This document shows, in pieces, positions 28,939 through 37,173 of a DNA stretch of 64,000 nucleotides. The notes beneath the pieces are model-generated. The model saw only the letters and a program-made list of their open reading frames with translations, was not told the DNA's origin and did not search any database. The DNA is from Pseudoalteromonas sp. A25. Its GTDB lineage: Bacteria; Pseudomonadota; Gammaproteobacteria; Enterobacterales; Alteromonadaceae. The position numbers and the translations under genes were made by a program. The DNA is taken from assembly GCF_009176705.1 (NCBI RefSeq), contig NZ_AP021846.1:2016001-2080000 (forward strand), written 5' to 3'. Positions within the stretch are counted from its first letter, which is position 1. Every line of letters begins with the position of its first letter.

Positions 28939-29649
28939 ATGACCGAACATCAAAATGTAGATCCACAAGAAATCGCAAAATTTGAACAAATAGCGGATCG
29001 TTGGTGGGATACTGAAGGCGAATTTAAGCCTTTGCATGATATTAACCCATTGCGCTTAGACTTTATAAACGATAAATCTCACGGAATATTTGGCAAGCAA
29101 GTGTTAGATGTAGGCTGTGGTGGTGGTATTCTTACCGAAAGCATGGCTAAACTCGGTGCAATTGCACAAGGCATAGACATGGGACAAGAGCCTTTAAATG
29201 TGGCAAAACTGCACAGCTTAGAATCAGGTATTAAAGTTGATTACCAAAAAATCTCTGTTGAGGAGTTTGCACAGCAAAACCCTGAGTCATTCGACATCGT
29301 AACCTGCATGGAAATGTTAGAACACGTACCCGATCCCGCTTCTATTATCTCCTCGGTTGCAGCGCTTGCAAAACCCGGTGCAAGTGTATTTTTTTCAACA
29401 TTAAATAAAACCACAAAAGCCTATCTTTTAGCCATAGTGGGGGCAGAAAAGTTATTAAAAATGGTACCAGAAGGTACACATAATCACGACAAATTTATCC
29501 GCCCTTCCATTTTAATTAACTGGGCAGAGCAAGCCGGGTTGAAAGTAAGAGCAAGTGCTGGCATCAGTTACAACCCACTTAGCAAAACATTTACGCTCAG
29601 CGACGATGTAAGTGTCAATTATCTGCTGCACTTTGAGAAATTAGCATGA
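28939..29649 (+). CDS. ubiG: Ubiquinone biosynthesis O-methyltransferase
   Basis: A SAM-dependent enzyme that does both O-methylations of ubiquinone synthesis. The 236 residues start with the UbiG signature [23 protein letters not shown]; the SAM site is [14 protein letters not shown] and the acidic loop is [11 protein letters not shown]. The start has GAGGAAG upstream. It overlaps the next gene by 4 bases (ATGA), so the two are co-translated. It is divergent from gyrA, a common arrangement. Confidence 0.97.
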   Translation: MTEHQNVDPQEIAKFEQIADRWWDTEGEFKPLHDINPLRLDFINDKSHGIFGKQVLDVGCGGGILTESMAKLGAIAQGIDMGQEPLNVAKLHSLESGIKVDYQKISVEEFAQQNPESFDIVTCMEMLEHVPDPASIISSVAALAKPGASVFFSTLNKTTKAYLLAIVGAEKLLKMVPEGTHNHDKFIRPSILINWAEQAGLKVRASAGISYNPLSKTFTLSDDVSVNYLLHFEKLA

Positions 29650-30293
29650 TTGAAGCGGTAATTTTTGACTTAGATGGCACTTTGCTAGATACATGTGATG
29701 ATCTCGGTGCAGCGCTTAATTACACGTTAAAGTTGCATAACAAGCCTTGTGTGCCAAAAGACATATACAGTCCAGCGATTTCGAATGGCGTTCAAGCGTT
29801 GTTGGAGGTTGGTTTTCAAGAGGAATTAGTCAATTATGAACTCGCAACTTTAAAGCAAACATTATTGGATCACTACGCGCAAAATATTGCTGTTCACAGT
29901 CGTTGTTTTAAAGGGATAAAAACACTCTTAGAAGAAATAGAACGCAAGGGTATTAAAGTTGGCATTATGACCAACAAACCTACTTTTTTGACACTCCCAT
30001 TGCTTGAATGCATCGATGAGCTTAAAAGTATCAAAGTTGTTGTATGCGGTGATACGTTGGATGAGGCCAAACCCTCACCAAAGCCATTATTGCATGCGGC
30101 CAAACAATTGGGCGTTCAACCAAGTGCTTGTTTTTATGTTGGTGACGCAGCCAGAGACATCGAAGCAGCTAAAGCGGCAAATATGCTCTCAGTCACTGCG
30201 CTATGGGGATACGTACCAAGTAAAGCGGTTGCTCAGAGCTGGCAAGCAGATCTGAATTTAACTAAGCCAGAATCTCTAATTTCTCATATATAG
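29646..30293 (+). CDS. HAD-IA phosphatase (Gph/MupP-like)
   Basis: A 215-residue haloacid dehalogenase-type phosphatase. Motif I is [10 protein letters not shown] (nucleophile Asp and acid/base Asp), motif II is the Thr of GIMTNKPT, motif III is Lys in [16 protein letters not shown], and motif IV is [15 protein letters not shown]. Annotation pipelines usually call this phosphoglycolate phosphatase. In Pseudomonas the gene directly after ubiG is mupP, an N-acetylmuramate 6-phosphate phosphatase in the peptidoglycan recycling bypass; by position this gene could be its counterpart, but the sequence alone does not decide. Confidence 0.88.
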   Translation: MIEAVIFDLDGTLLDTCDDLGAALNYTLKLHNKPCVPKDIYSPAISNGVQALLEVGFQEELVNYELATLKQTLLDHYAQNIAVHSRCFKGIKTLLEEIERKGIKVGIMTNKPTFLTLPLLECIDELKSIKVVVCGDTLDEAKPSPKPLLHAAKQLGVQPSACFYVGDAARDIEAAKAANMLSVTALWGYVPSKAVAQSWQADLNLTKPESLISHI

Positions 30294-30312
30294 TGTAGTT
30301 ACATACGAAAAA

Positions 30313-30328
30313 GCACTATATCTAGTGC
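30313..30328. promoter_or_regulatory. Palindrome: NrdR-like box or terminator stem
   Basis: GCACTATATCTAGTGC matches most of the NrdR consensus but also forms the stem AAAGCACTA/TAGTGCTTT. It lies 20 bases after the HAD stop and about 325 before nrdA. With a weak T tail on the plus strand, the two explanations cannot be separated here. Confidence 0.4.
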
Positions 30329-30489
30329 TTTGTAACTAAAAAAGAGTCAAGTTGAGTATAAAAAAATCAGTTAGAATTTTTTTTGAATTTGCTAAAAAAT
30401 GCAACCATCTCTGTTGATTTTCTGAAGACGTGTCTAGCAGTAATTCCTCAACGGTTAATAGGCACTAACACAAATGGTTTATCCTTAAC

Positions 30490-30509
30490 TTATCCACAAT
30501 TGTGGGTAA
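30490..30509. promoter_or_regulatory. Pair of inverted DnaA boxes before nrdA
   Basis: TTATCCACA (30490-30498) is a perfect DnaA box, and TGTGGGTAA (30501-30509) is the complement of TTACCCACA, one mismatch from consensus. E. coli nrdAB is also controlled by DnaA through two boxes, tying dNTP supply to replication. Confidence 0.7.
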
Positions 30510-30535
30510 GTTGTTCTATTGCAAATTTAGCTCAA

Positions 30536-30582
30536 CCACACTATCTTGTGATCCACGGTATGCTCATCACCATATATAGTGG
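30536..30582. promoter_or_regulatory. Tandem NrdR boxes before nrdA
   Basis: CCACACTATCTTGTGA (30536-30551) and TCACCATATATAGTGG (30567-30582) each match about 13 of 16 consensus positions, with centres 31 bases apart, the standard NrdR tandem spacing. They lie 73 bases before the nrdA start. Binding of NrdR-ATP/dATP would repress the operon. Confidence 0.75.
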
Positions 30583-30654
30583 TGAATAGATAAACAATAA
30601 GTGTGAACCGTGCGTTTACCAAAAACATAATTCCGAAGGAATACAGGCGCAACT

Positions 30655-32940
30655 ATGAACCAACAGTTATCTGTCAGCAAAAGAAACGGCCGCAAAGAGC
30701 CGCTTGATTTAGATAAAATCCACCGCGTGATCACTTGGGCAGCGGAAGGCTTAAACAATGTTTCTGTGTCTCAAGTCGAACTTAAATCCCACATTCAGTT
30801 TTATGATGGAATTCGCACTGAGGATATTCATGAAACGATTATTAAAGCAGCTGCCGACTTAATCGACAAAGAATCGCCTGATTATCAATATCTAGCTGCG
30901 CGCCTAGCCATTTTTCATCTGCGAAAAAAAGCTTATGGCCAATTCGAGCCGCCACGTCTTTATGATCATGTTACCAAGCTGGTAGAAGATAAGCGCTATG
31001 ACCCCCACCTTCTTGTAGATTACACAGAGCAAGAACTGGATGAACTGGACAGTTATGTTGACCATAGTCGCGACTTAAACTTTAGCTATGCGGCTGTAAA
31101 ACAGCTAGAAGGCAAATATTTAGTACAGAACCGAGTAACAGGTGAAATATACGAAAGTGCACAGTTTCTGTACATTTTAGTAGCTGCGAGCCTATTCTCT
31201 GACTATCCAAAAGAAACGCGTTTGGACTATATAAAGCGTTTTTATGATGCAATCTCGCTGTTTAAGATTTCATTGCCAACACCGATTATGGCTGGCGTAC
31301 GTACACCAACTCGCCAATTTAGCTCTTGTGTTTTAATTGAGTGCGGAGACAGCCTTGACTCTATCAATGCGACCTCATCTGCAATCGTTAAATATGTAAG
31401 CCAACGTGCAGGTATTGGTATTAATGCTGGTCGCATTCGTGCGCTAGGTAGCCCAATTCGCAATGGTGAAGCTTATCACACAGGCTGTATTCCGTTTTAT
31501 AAACACTTTCAAACAGCCGTTAAAAGCTGTTCACAAGGCGGCGTTCGCGGCGGTGCAGCTACATTGTTCTACCCACTGTGGCACTTAGAAGTTGAAAACC
31601 TGTTGGTTTTAAAAAATAACCGCGGCGTAGAAGAAAACCGCGTTCGCCACTTAGATTATGGCGTACAGTTTAACAAAACAATGTACACCCGCTTGATTAA
31701 AGATGGCTATATTACTTTGTTCAGCCCATCAGACGTACCAGGTTTATACGATGCATTCTTTGAAGATCAAGAAAAATTCGAGCAACTGTACGAGCAATAT
31801 GAACAAGATGAGTCTATTCGTAAAAAGCGCATAAAAGCCATTGAGCTTTTCTCAATGTTTGCTCAAGAGCGCGCAAGTACGGGCCGAATTTATCTTCAAA
31901 ATGTCGATCACTGTAATACTCACAGTCCATTCGACTCAAAAGTTGCACCGATTCGCCAGTCGAATCTTTGCCTAGAAATTGCTTTGCCAACCAAGCCGTT
32001 GAATAATGTAAACGACCCTGATGGTGAAATTGCTCTATGTACCTTGTCAGCCTTTAACTTAGGTGCACTAGAGTCATTGGACGAGCTTGAAGAACTAGCT
32101 GAGTTGGCAGTCAGAGCACTTGATAACTTACTCGATTTCCAAGATTACCCTGTACCTGCAGCACAAAACGCAACAATGGGGCGTCGTACATTGGGTATTG
32201 GTGTGATCAACTATGCTTATTACCTAGCTAAAAATGGCGTTAAATATTCAGACGGCAGCGCTAATGGCCTAACACACCGTACTTTTGAAGCCATACAGTA
32301 CTACTTAATGAAGGCATCAAACGAGTTGGCAAAAGAACGTGGAGCATGCCCTCTATTTAATGAGACAACGTATTCACAAGGCATTATGCCAATTGATACT
32401 TATAAGCGTGACTTAGATAAAATTTGTGAAGAGCCGCTTCATTTGGACTGGGATAGTTTACGTCAAAGCATTAAAGAGCACGGTATGCGTAATTCAACCC
32501 TGTCAGCATTAATGCCATCAGAAACATCATCGCAAATCTCAAATGCGACCAACGGAATAGAACCGCCTAGGGGTCACATAAGCGTTAAGGCGAGTAAAGA
32601 TGGCATTCTTAAGCAAGTTGTTCCTGAGTATGAACGCTTAAAAAATAGCTATGAACTGCTTTGGGATATTCCATCAAATGACGGTTACCTAGGACTGGTT
32701 GGTATCATGCAAAAGTTTGTCGACCAAACTATTTCGGCAAATACTAACTACGACCCGAATAAATTTGAAGGCGGTAAAGTTCCAATGAAGCTATTGCTTA
32801 AAGATTTATTAACGGCTTACAAACTAGGTGTTAAAACGCTTTATTATCACAATACCCGCGATGGCGCTTCAGATTCACAGGATGAGTTAAAAGCTCAAGT
32901 GGAAGATGATGATTGTGCAGGCGGCGCTTGTAAAATATAA
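30655..32940 (+). CDS. nrdA: Class Ia ribonucleotide reductase, alpha (large) subunit
   Basis: Reduces ribonucleoside diphosphates to deoxy forms with NrdB. The 761 residues contain an N-terminal ATP-cone (about 5-95; VSKRNGRKEPLDLDKIHRVI), the first active-site Cys in FSSCVLIECGD, the LYLQNVDHCN and LCLEIALP segments, and the C-terminal Cys pair DDDCAGGACKI that shuttles electrons from thioredoxin or glutaredoxin. The ATP-cone indicates dATP feedback. Upstream are DnaA and NrdR boxes; downstream a hairpin separates it from nrdB. Confidence 0.98.
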   Translation: MNQQLSVSKRNGRKEPLDLDKIHRVITWAAEGLNNVSVSQVELKSHIQFYDGIRTEDIHETIIKAAADLIDKESPDYQYLAARLAIFHLRKKAYGQFEPPRLYDHVTKLVEDKRYDPHLLVDYTEQELDELDSYVDHSRDLNFSYAAVKQLEGKYLVQNRVTGEIYESAQFLYILVAASLFSDYPKETRLDYIKRFYDAISLFKISLPTPIMAGVRTPTRQFSSCVLIECGDSLDSINATSSAIVKYVSQRAGIGINAGRIRALGSPIRNGEAYHTGCIPFYKHFQTAVKSCSQGGVRGGAATLFYPLWHLEVENLLVLKNNRGVEENRVRHLDYGVQFNKTMYTRLIKDGYITLFSPSDVPGLYDAFFEDQEKFEQLYEQYEQDESIRKKRIKAIELFSMFAQERASTGRIYLQNVDHCNTHSPFDSKVAPIRQSNLCLEIALPTKPLNNVNDPDGEIALCTLSAFNLGALESLDELEELAELAVRALDNLLDFQDYPVPAAQNATMGRRTLGIGVINYAYYLAKNGVKYSDGSANGLTHRTFEAIQYYLMKASNELAKERGACPLFNETTYSQGIMPIDTYKRDLDKICEEPLHLDWDSLRQSIKEHGMRNSTLSALMPSETSSQISNATNGIEPPRGHISVKASKDGILKQVVPEYERLKNSYELLWDIPSNDGYLGLVGIMQKFVDQTISANTNYDPNKFEGGKVPMKLLLKDLLTAYKLGVKTLYYHNTRDGASDSQDELKAQVEDDDCAGGACKI

Positions 32941-32946
32941 GTATGC

Positions 32947-32965
32947 GCGGGTCGATATGACCCGC
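32947..32965 (+). terminator. Intercistronic hairpin between nrdA and nrdB
   Basis: GCGGGTC / GACCCGC (32947-32953 with 32959-32965) with loop GATAT is followed by TATTTTT. It looks like a weak intrinsic terminator within the nrd operon and could lower nrdB relative to nrdA or protect nrdA mRNA from 3' decay. Confidence 0.6.
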
Positions 32966-32991
32966 TATTTTTGGTATTGAGTATATAAAAT

Positions 32992-34122
32992 ATGTCTTAT
33001 TCTACTTTTAGCAGAAATCATAATGATCAGTTAAAAGAGCCAATGTTTTTTGGCCAAACCGTCAATGTTTCACGTTACGACCAACAAAAATATCCAATTT
33101 TCGAAAAGTTAATCGAAAAACAGCTTTCTTTCTTTTGGCGCCCTGAAGAAGTCGATGTCAGTAAAGACAGACTAGATTTTCAAGGTCTTCCAGAACATGA
33201 GAAGCATATATTTTTAAGTAACTTGAAGTATCAAACACTGTTAGATAGTGTACAGGGACGCTCTCCAAATGTTGCTCTACTGCCTATCGTATCATTGCCT
33301 GAATTAGAAACTTGGATTGAAACTTGGGCCTTTAGTGAAACAATACATAGTCGCTCTTATACGCATATCATTCGAAATGTAACTCAGTCTCCTGAACTGA
33401 TATTTGATGACATTGTAACGAACGACCGTATTAATCAGCGAGCAGATGCCGTAACACGTTATTATGATGAGCTAATAGAAAAGATTTCAATTTATAACCT
33501 TTATGGTGAAGGTAAGCACGAAATCAATGGGCAAACCGTTGTTATCAATAAATTTGAATTGAAAAAGCTGCTCTATCTTTGCATTATGTCGGTCAACATT
33601 CTCGAAGCTATACGTTTTTACGTCAGCTTTGCATGCTCTTTCGCGTTTGCTGAACGCGAATTAATGGAAGGCAACGCTAAAATAATCAAATTGATTGCGC
33701 GTGACGAAGCCCTGCACCTTTCTGGTACACAGCACATGCTCAACATCATGCAAGATGGCAAAGATGACCCAGAGATGGCTATCGTTGCAGCGCAATGCCA
33801 AGAGCAAGCTATTGCAATGTTTGTTGAAGCTGCCGAGCAAGAAAAAGAATGGGCGGAGTATTTGTTTAAAGACGGCTCTATGATTGGCTTGAACAAAGAC
33901 ATTCTTTGCCAATATGTTGAGTATATTACCAATGTTCGCATGGGAGCCGTAGGTCTACCAGCTCAGTTTGAAAACAAAACGAACCCAATTCCTTGGATCA
34001 ACGCATGGTTGGTGTCTGATAACGTTCAAGTAGCACCGCAAGAAGCGGAGATCAGTTCTTATCTTGTTGGCCAAATAGACTCTGAGGTAGATGCCTCTGA
34101 GTTTGGTGATTTTGATTTGTAA
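32992..34122 (+). CDS. nrdB: Class Ia ribonucleotide reductase, beta (small) subunit
   Basis: Houses the diiron-tyrosyl radical used by NrdA. The 376 residues carry the radical Tyr123 in [14 protein letters not shown] and the diiron ligands Asp/Glu and His in [18 protein letters not shown] and [11 protein letters not shown]. The C-terminus ends with acidic residues and FGDFDL, the tail that docks on NrdA. It overlaps yfaE by one base (TAATG), so the two are coupled. Confidence 0.98.
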   Translation: MSYSTFSRNHNDQLKEPMFFGQTVNVSRYDQQKYPIFEKLIEKQLSFFWRPEEVDVSKDRLDFQGLPEHEKHIFLSNLKYQTLLDSVQGRSPNVALLPIVSLPELETWIETWAFSETIHSRSYTHIIRNVTQSPELIFDDIVTNDRINQRADAVTRYYDELIEKISIYNLYGEGKHEINGQTVVINKFELKKLLYLCIMSVNILEAIRFYVSFACSFAFAERELMEGNAKIIKLIARDEALHLSGTQHMLNIMQDGKDDPEMAIVAAQCQEQAIAMFVEAAEQEKEWAEYLFKDGSMIGLNKDILCQYVEYITNVRMGAVGLPAQFENKTNPIPWINAWLVSDNVQVAPQEAEISSYLVGQIDSEVDASEFGDFDL

Positions 34123-34394
34123 TGAGTGACAAGCCCTGTCATAAAATTACGATTGATAGTCATGACGAGCCGCTAGAATTTGCGGCTCTGTCCCCTTCTA
34201 TACTCGATACATTAGAGCGTGCAAATATAGATATCGCTTATCAATGTAGAGAAGGGTTTTGTGGCGCATGTAGAGCAAAACTAGACGAAGGTGAAGTGAG
34301 TTATAATCAAGAACCGCTTGCTTTTGTGCGCGATGGCGAAGTTTTGTTATGCTGCACAAAACCACTTACTAATATCAAGTTGACCTTACTCTAA
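34122..34394 (+). CDS. yfaE: [2Fe-2S] ferredoxin YfaE, maintains the NrdB cofactor
   Basis: A 90-residue plant-type ferredoxin that supplies electrons to rebuild the diiron-tyrosyl cofactor of NrdB. The cluster Cys residues appear in YQCREGFCGACRAKL and, near the C-terminus, LLCCTKP. The ATG shares its A with the nrdB stop. The nrdA-nrdB-yfaE order is the same as in E. coli. Confidence 0.95.
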   Translation: MSDKPCHKITIDSHDEPLEFAALSPSILDTLERANIDIAYQCREGFCGACRAKLDEGEVSYNQEPLAFVRDGEVLLCCTKPLTNIKLTLL

Positions 34395-34514
34395 CCTTCT
34401 CTATCTTATTAAGAAATAAATCAAAAATTTGCCTAGCTTAAATAAATGCATTCTCATAGGGTGTTTTTATACTAATATGTAGGTACAAATTTTTAGGAAA
34501 AGGCAGTTTTGTTA

Positions 34515-34721
34515 ATGCAAGAGCAAAGTATATTGTCATCATTGGCGATTTATCAGTTCGCGGCGGCAAAATGTGACGAAATACTATCTATTACTGCGCA
34601 ACACTTAAAGCTCAAGCCGTTTAACATGGGATTAAGGTCACACTTGAAAATAATAAGCAACACGTATTTATGTACGCAAATAAAGAAGAGTGGTTACAAT
34701 AACTCACCAATTAAACACTGA
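34515..34721 (+). CDS. Doubtful small ORF, unknown
   Basis: A 68-residue frame (MQEQSILSSLAIYQFAAAKC...) in a 341-base gap between yfaE and the DUF924 gene. A TTG start six bases earlier has AGGAAAAGG nearby. I recognise no motif and see no signal or membrane segment. It may be a decayed remnant or noise; apart from it I see only a TATACT-like element near 34470 in the gap 34395-34735. Confidence 0.25.
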   Translation: MQEQSILSSLAIYQFAAAKCDEILSITAQHLKLKPFNMGLRSHLKIISNTYLCTQIKKSGYNNSPIKH

Positions 34722-34735
34722 CTATAGGAGCCTTT

Positions 34736-35272
34736 ATGGTTGCTGAAATCTTAAACTTCTGGTTTGAAGAAATAGATGCAAAACAATGGTGGCAAAAAGA
34801 TCCCGATTTTGATGCGTTAATTCAAAAGCGGTTTGGTGAGCTGCACAAAAGTGCTTCGCAATGCAACTTAAGTCACTGGCGCACAACCGCACAAGGCTGC
34901 TTGGCAGAGATTATTATTCTTGACCAGTTCTCTAGAAATATCTATCGAGACACAGCCAAGGCATTTGAGAGCGACTCTTTAGCATTGGCGTTAGCACAAT
35001 GTGCTATTGCACAAGGGCAAGATAGATTACTTCCACCACAAATGAGAAGCTTTATGTACCTCCCCTACATGCACAGTGAATCTAAAACTGTACATGTTCA
35101 AGCGGTAGAGTTATACAAAGCCCTAGGTAATGAGGACAACCTTAGCTTTGAGCTCAAGCACAAGTCAATCATTGATCGATTTGGCCGCTACCCTCATAGA
35201 AACGCTATTTTAGGGCGCACATCAACACCTGAAGAACTCGAATTTTTAGAAGGTCCCAACTCAAGCTTTTAA
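34736..35272 (+). CDS. DUF924 family protein
   Basis: A 178-residue all-helical (TPR-like) protein. The hallmarks are ILNFWFEE at the start, WWQKDPDFDALIQKRFGEL, then ILLDQFSRNIYRDT-type sequence (ILDQFSRNIYRDTAKAFESD), MRSFMYLPYMHSES, and the C-terminal IDRFGRYPHRNAILGR. The family is widely conserved, and its biochemical function is not established. GGAG lies close before the start. It converges with a GNAT gene. Confidence 0.9.
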   Translation: MVAEILNFWFEEIDAKQWWQKDPDFDALIQKRFGELHKSASQCNLSHWRTTAQGCLAEIIILDQFSRNIYRDTAKAFESDSLALALAQCAIAQGQDRLLPPQMRSFMYLPYMHSESKTVHVQAVELYKALGNEDNLSFELKHKSIIDRFGRYPHRNAILGRTSTPEELEFLEGPNSSF

Positions 35273-35285
35273 AAAATAACCGAGC

Positions 35286-35819
35286 TTATAATTTACGTTT
35301 CATTGGTATAAAAGTGATAGATAAGTTATCACACAACGGGTATTCAATAGGCTCTTGTGCTATAAATCCATGACGCTCATATAGTTTACTGCCTGGTAAA
35401 GTCGACATTAACTCTAGGGCATTAAAGTTTTTAGCCCGCGCTTCTTCCTCACATTGGCGCATCAAAATAGAACCAAGACCCTGTCGTGCATAATCAGGTT
35501 TTACAAAGAATGCACGTATTTTAGCTGCTTCAGTAACAGGGTTTAACACATTGTCGACTCTGTTTTGCTCACAATCATTGCCAAACAATGTTTTCCTAAA
35601 GCTCCAGCCACCGCAGGCAATCAATTGATTGTTGTTTTCAATTACATAATAACATTCATCTTTAATTAGTTGAGTGTCTACTCCCCAAGCTGCTTTCAGT
35701 GCACCTTCAATCTGCTCTTTTGAATAGTCTTCAGATGACAGTTTTCGAGCCGATTCACCTATTAAAAACTCTATTTCGGGAACATCATGCAGAGTTGCTT
35801 TCCTGATTGTTAAATCCAT
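35286..35819 (-). CDS. GNAT family N-acetyltransferase
   Basis: A 177-residue acetyl-CoA-dependent acetyltransferase. The acetyl-CoA loop is ARQGLGSILMRQCEEEA (motif A, R-Q-x-x-G-x-G/A type), preceded by AFFVKPDY. The C-terminal LYERHGFIAQEP is the usual end strand. The substrate cannot be deduced. Its own promoter should lie in the 97 bases before 35917, and it ends 14 bases from the convergent DUF924 stop. Confidence 0.88.
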   Translation of the reverse strand: MDLTIRKATLHDVPEIEFLIGESARKLSSEDYSKEQIEGALKAAWGVDTQLIKDECYYVIENNNQLIACGGWSFRKTLFGNDCEQNRVDNVLNPVTEAAKIRAFFVKPDYARQGLGSILMRQCEEEARAKNFNALELMSTLPGSKLYERHGFIAQEPIEYPLCDNLSITFIPMKRKL

Positions 35820-35873
35820 TTAATTCACTCCTTAAGCTAAGATAGTTATGGATAAGTACGTCACTTGGTAATA

Positions 35874-35901
35874 AATAAGCCCAGCAATTGCTGGGCTTAT
35901 T
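35874..35901. terminator. Hairpin downstream of the amidohydrolase pair
   Basis: A perfect 12-bp stem AATAAGCCCAGC / GCTGGGCTTATT (35874-35885 with 35890-35901), loop AATT, follows the amidohydrolase stop. The T tail is poor, so it may act as an mRNA 3' end stabiliser as well as a terminator. Confidence 0.6.
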
Positions 35902-35916
35902 GGTTTCTATAACATG

Positions 35917-37161
35917 TTACTTAGTATATGCACGAGGCAGATTAGATTCTGTCATATAGCGTTCACGAAGTGTATCGTGACGTGACTCAGTGGTCACTTC
36001 TTCACCGTTGATCCACACTTTTTCGGCGTGAGTACTTATCTCAAATGGATCCGCGCTCCAAAGCACCAAATCTGCACGGTGACCAACAGCTATTTTACCA
36101 CCGTCTAAATCAAAGGCATCCGCGACATTGCTTGTTACGGCTTTAATTGCGCTGTTGAAGCTCATGCCATTTGATACCGCAATGCCCGCATCATATCTAA
36201 GCTGGTATAAATTGTGGCTACCATCACCAAAGACTGACAGTAATACCTTAACACCTGCTTTTTCTAATTTGCCAGCGTTTTCCAAATTTGCATGTAGGGC
36301 ATCAAAATCGGAAGGCAAATTAGACACGCCACTGATGATCACAGGGATTTCAGCTTTGGCCAATTCATCAGCAAGCAAAACTGCATCTGATCCACCTCGA
36401 ATGATCACATCTAAAGCAAACTTCTCTTTTAACTTGATCACTTGTGCGATATCGGCCGCTCGATTTATCTCGACGACTAACGGCATTTTAGCCTCTAACA
36501 ATTGAGTCAGAACACGCTCTTCGCCAGAAGGTTTACCTTCGTCCTTTTTGTCTTCTTTTTTGTCTTTTTGTTTCTCAAGCTTGGCTTGCTGGCCTTCTAG
36601 CTTTTCAACGAGCTGCTGAAATGACAATGCACGAGATCCTTTGCTCTTAGCACCTAAATCGATTACTAACGCAGTATGCTTGTCAGTAACACTGTCAAAC
36701 TCGCCACTTAAGTCAGCAGTAAATGCTAAACCAGAGTATGCTGCGTCATAATTTATAGGTGACACGACATTTTGAGTGATCCCGCCTTTACGTGCGTAGG
36801 CAATCAATGATGAACGAGGGTTAAACGCGTAACTAGGGTCAAAATCCAGTCCTGCTTTATCGTCAGATGCATCACGAGAACGTGCTACCGCGCCTACTTC
36901 AACAAGGCCAAGTTGGTTCATTGTGCCAATAAATCCTGGCGTTAAAACCATTCCTTCAGCGCTTACCGTCACATCCGCTTCGATGTTTTGAGGGTTAATC
37001 GATTTAATTTTTCCATTTTCGATTACAACCGTGGCGTTGTTTAACGTTCCCTGCTCTGTAGCAGTATGAACCGTTGCACCAGTGATTGCGGTTATTTGTG
37101 CGAACGCCGCTGAGCTTGTAAGCAGCGCACCGGTGATCATTGATAACTTAAATTTAGTCAT
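35917..37161 (-). CDS. Secreted amidohydrolase-family protein lacking the metal-binding HxH motif
   Basis: A 414-residue protein with a signal peptide (SMITGALLTSSAAFA-QI). The composite domain and fold of imidazolonepropionase-like amidohydrolases are evident: VIENGKIKSI, then LTPGFIG, and at the end AVGHRADLVLWSADPFE. However, where active members have DxHxH after PG-I-I, it reads GTMNQ (residues 79-83), so both metal His are lost, and the later His ligands are also not evident. A Lys/Glu/Asp-rich linker lies near residues 195-215. It starts 12 bases after the gene for a paralogue that keeps the motif, so it may be a non-catalytic partner. Confidence 0.82.
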   Translation of the reverse strand: MTKFKLSMITGALLTSSAAFAQITAITGATVHTATEQGTLNNATVVIENGKIKSINPQNIEADVTVSAEGMVLTPGFIGTMNQLGLVEVGAVARSRDASDDKAGLDFDPSYAFNPRSSLIAYARKGGITQNVVSPINYDAAYSGLAFTADLSGEFDSVTDKHTALVIDLGAKSKGSRALSFQQLVEKLEGQQAKLEKQKDKKEDKKDEGKPSGEERVLTQLLEAKMPLVVEINRAADIAQVIKLKEKFALDVIIRGGSDAVLLADELAKAEIPVIISGVSNLPSDFDALHANLENAGKLEKAGVKVLLSVFGDGSHNLYQLRYDAGIAVSNGMSFNSAIKAVTSNVADAFDLDGGKIAVGHRADLVLWSADPFEISTHAEKVWINGEEVTTESRHDTLRERYMTESNLPRAYTK

Positions 37162-37173
37162 TGTGGGCGCTCC

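Noticed and set aside
30383..30589. 68-residue plus-strand ORF before nrdA
   Set aside because: It runs through the DnaA and NrdR boxes, lacks a ribosome site and has no recognisable motif.
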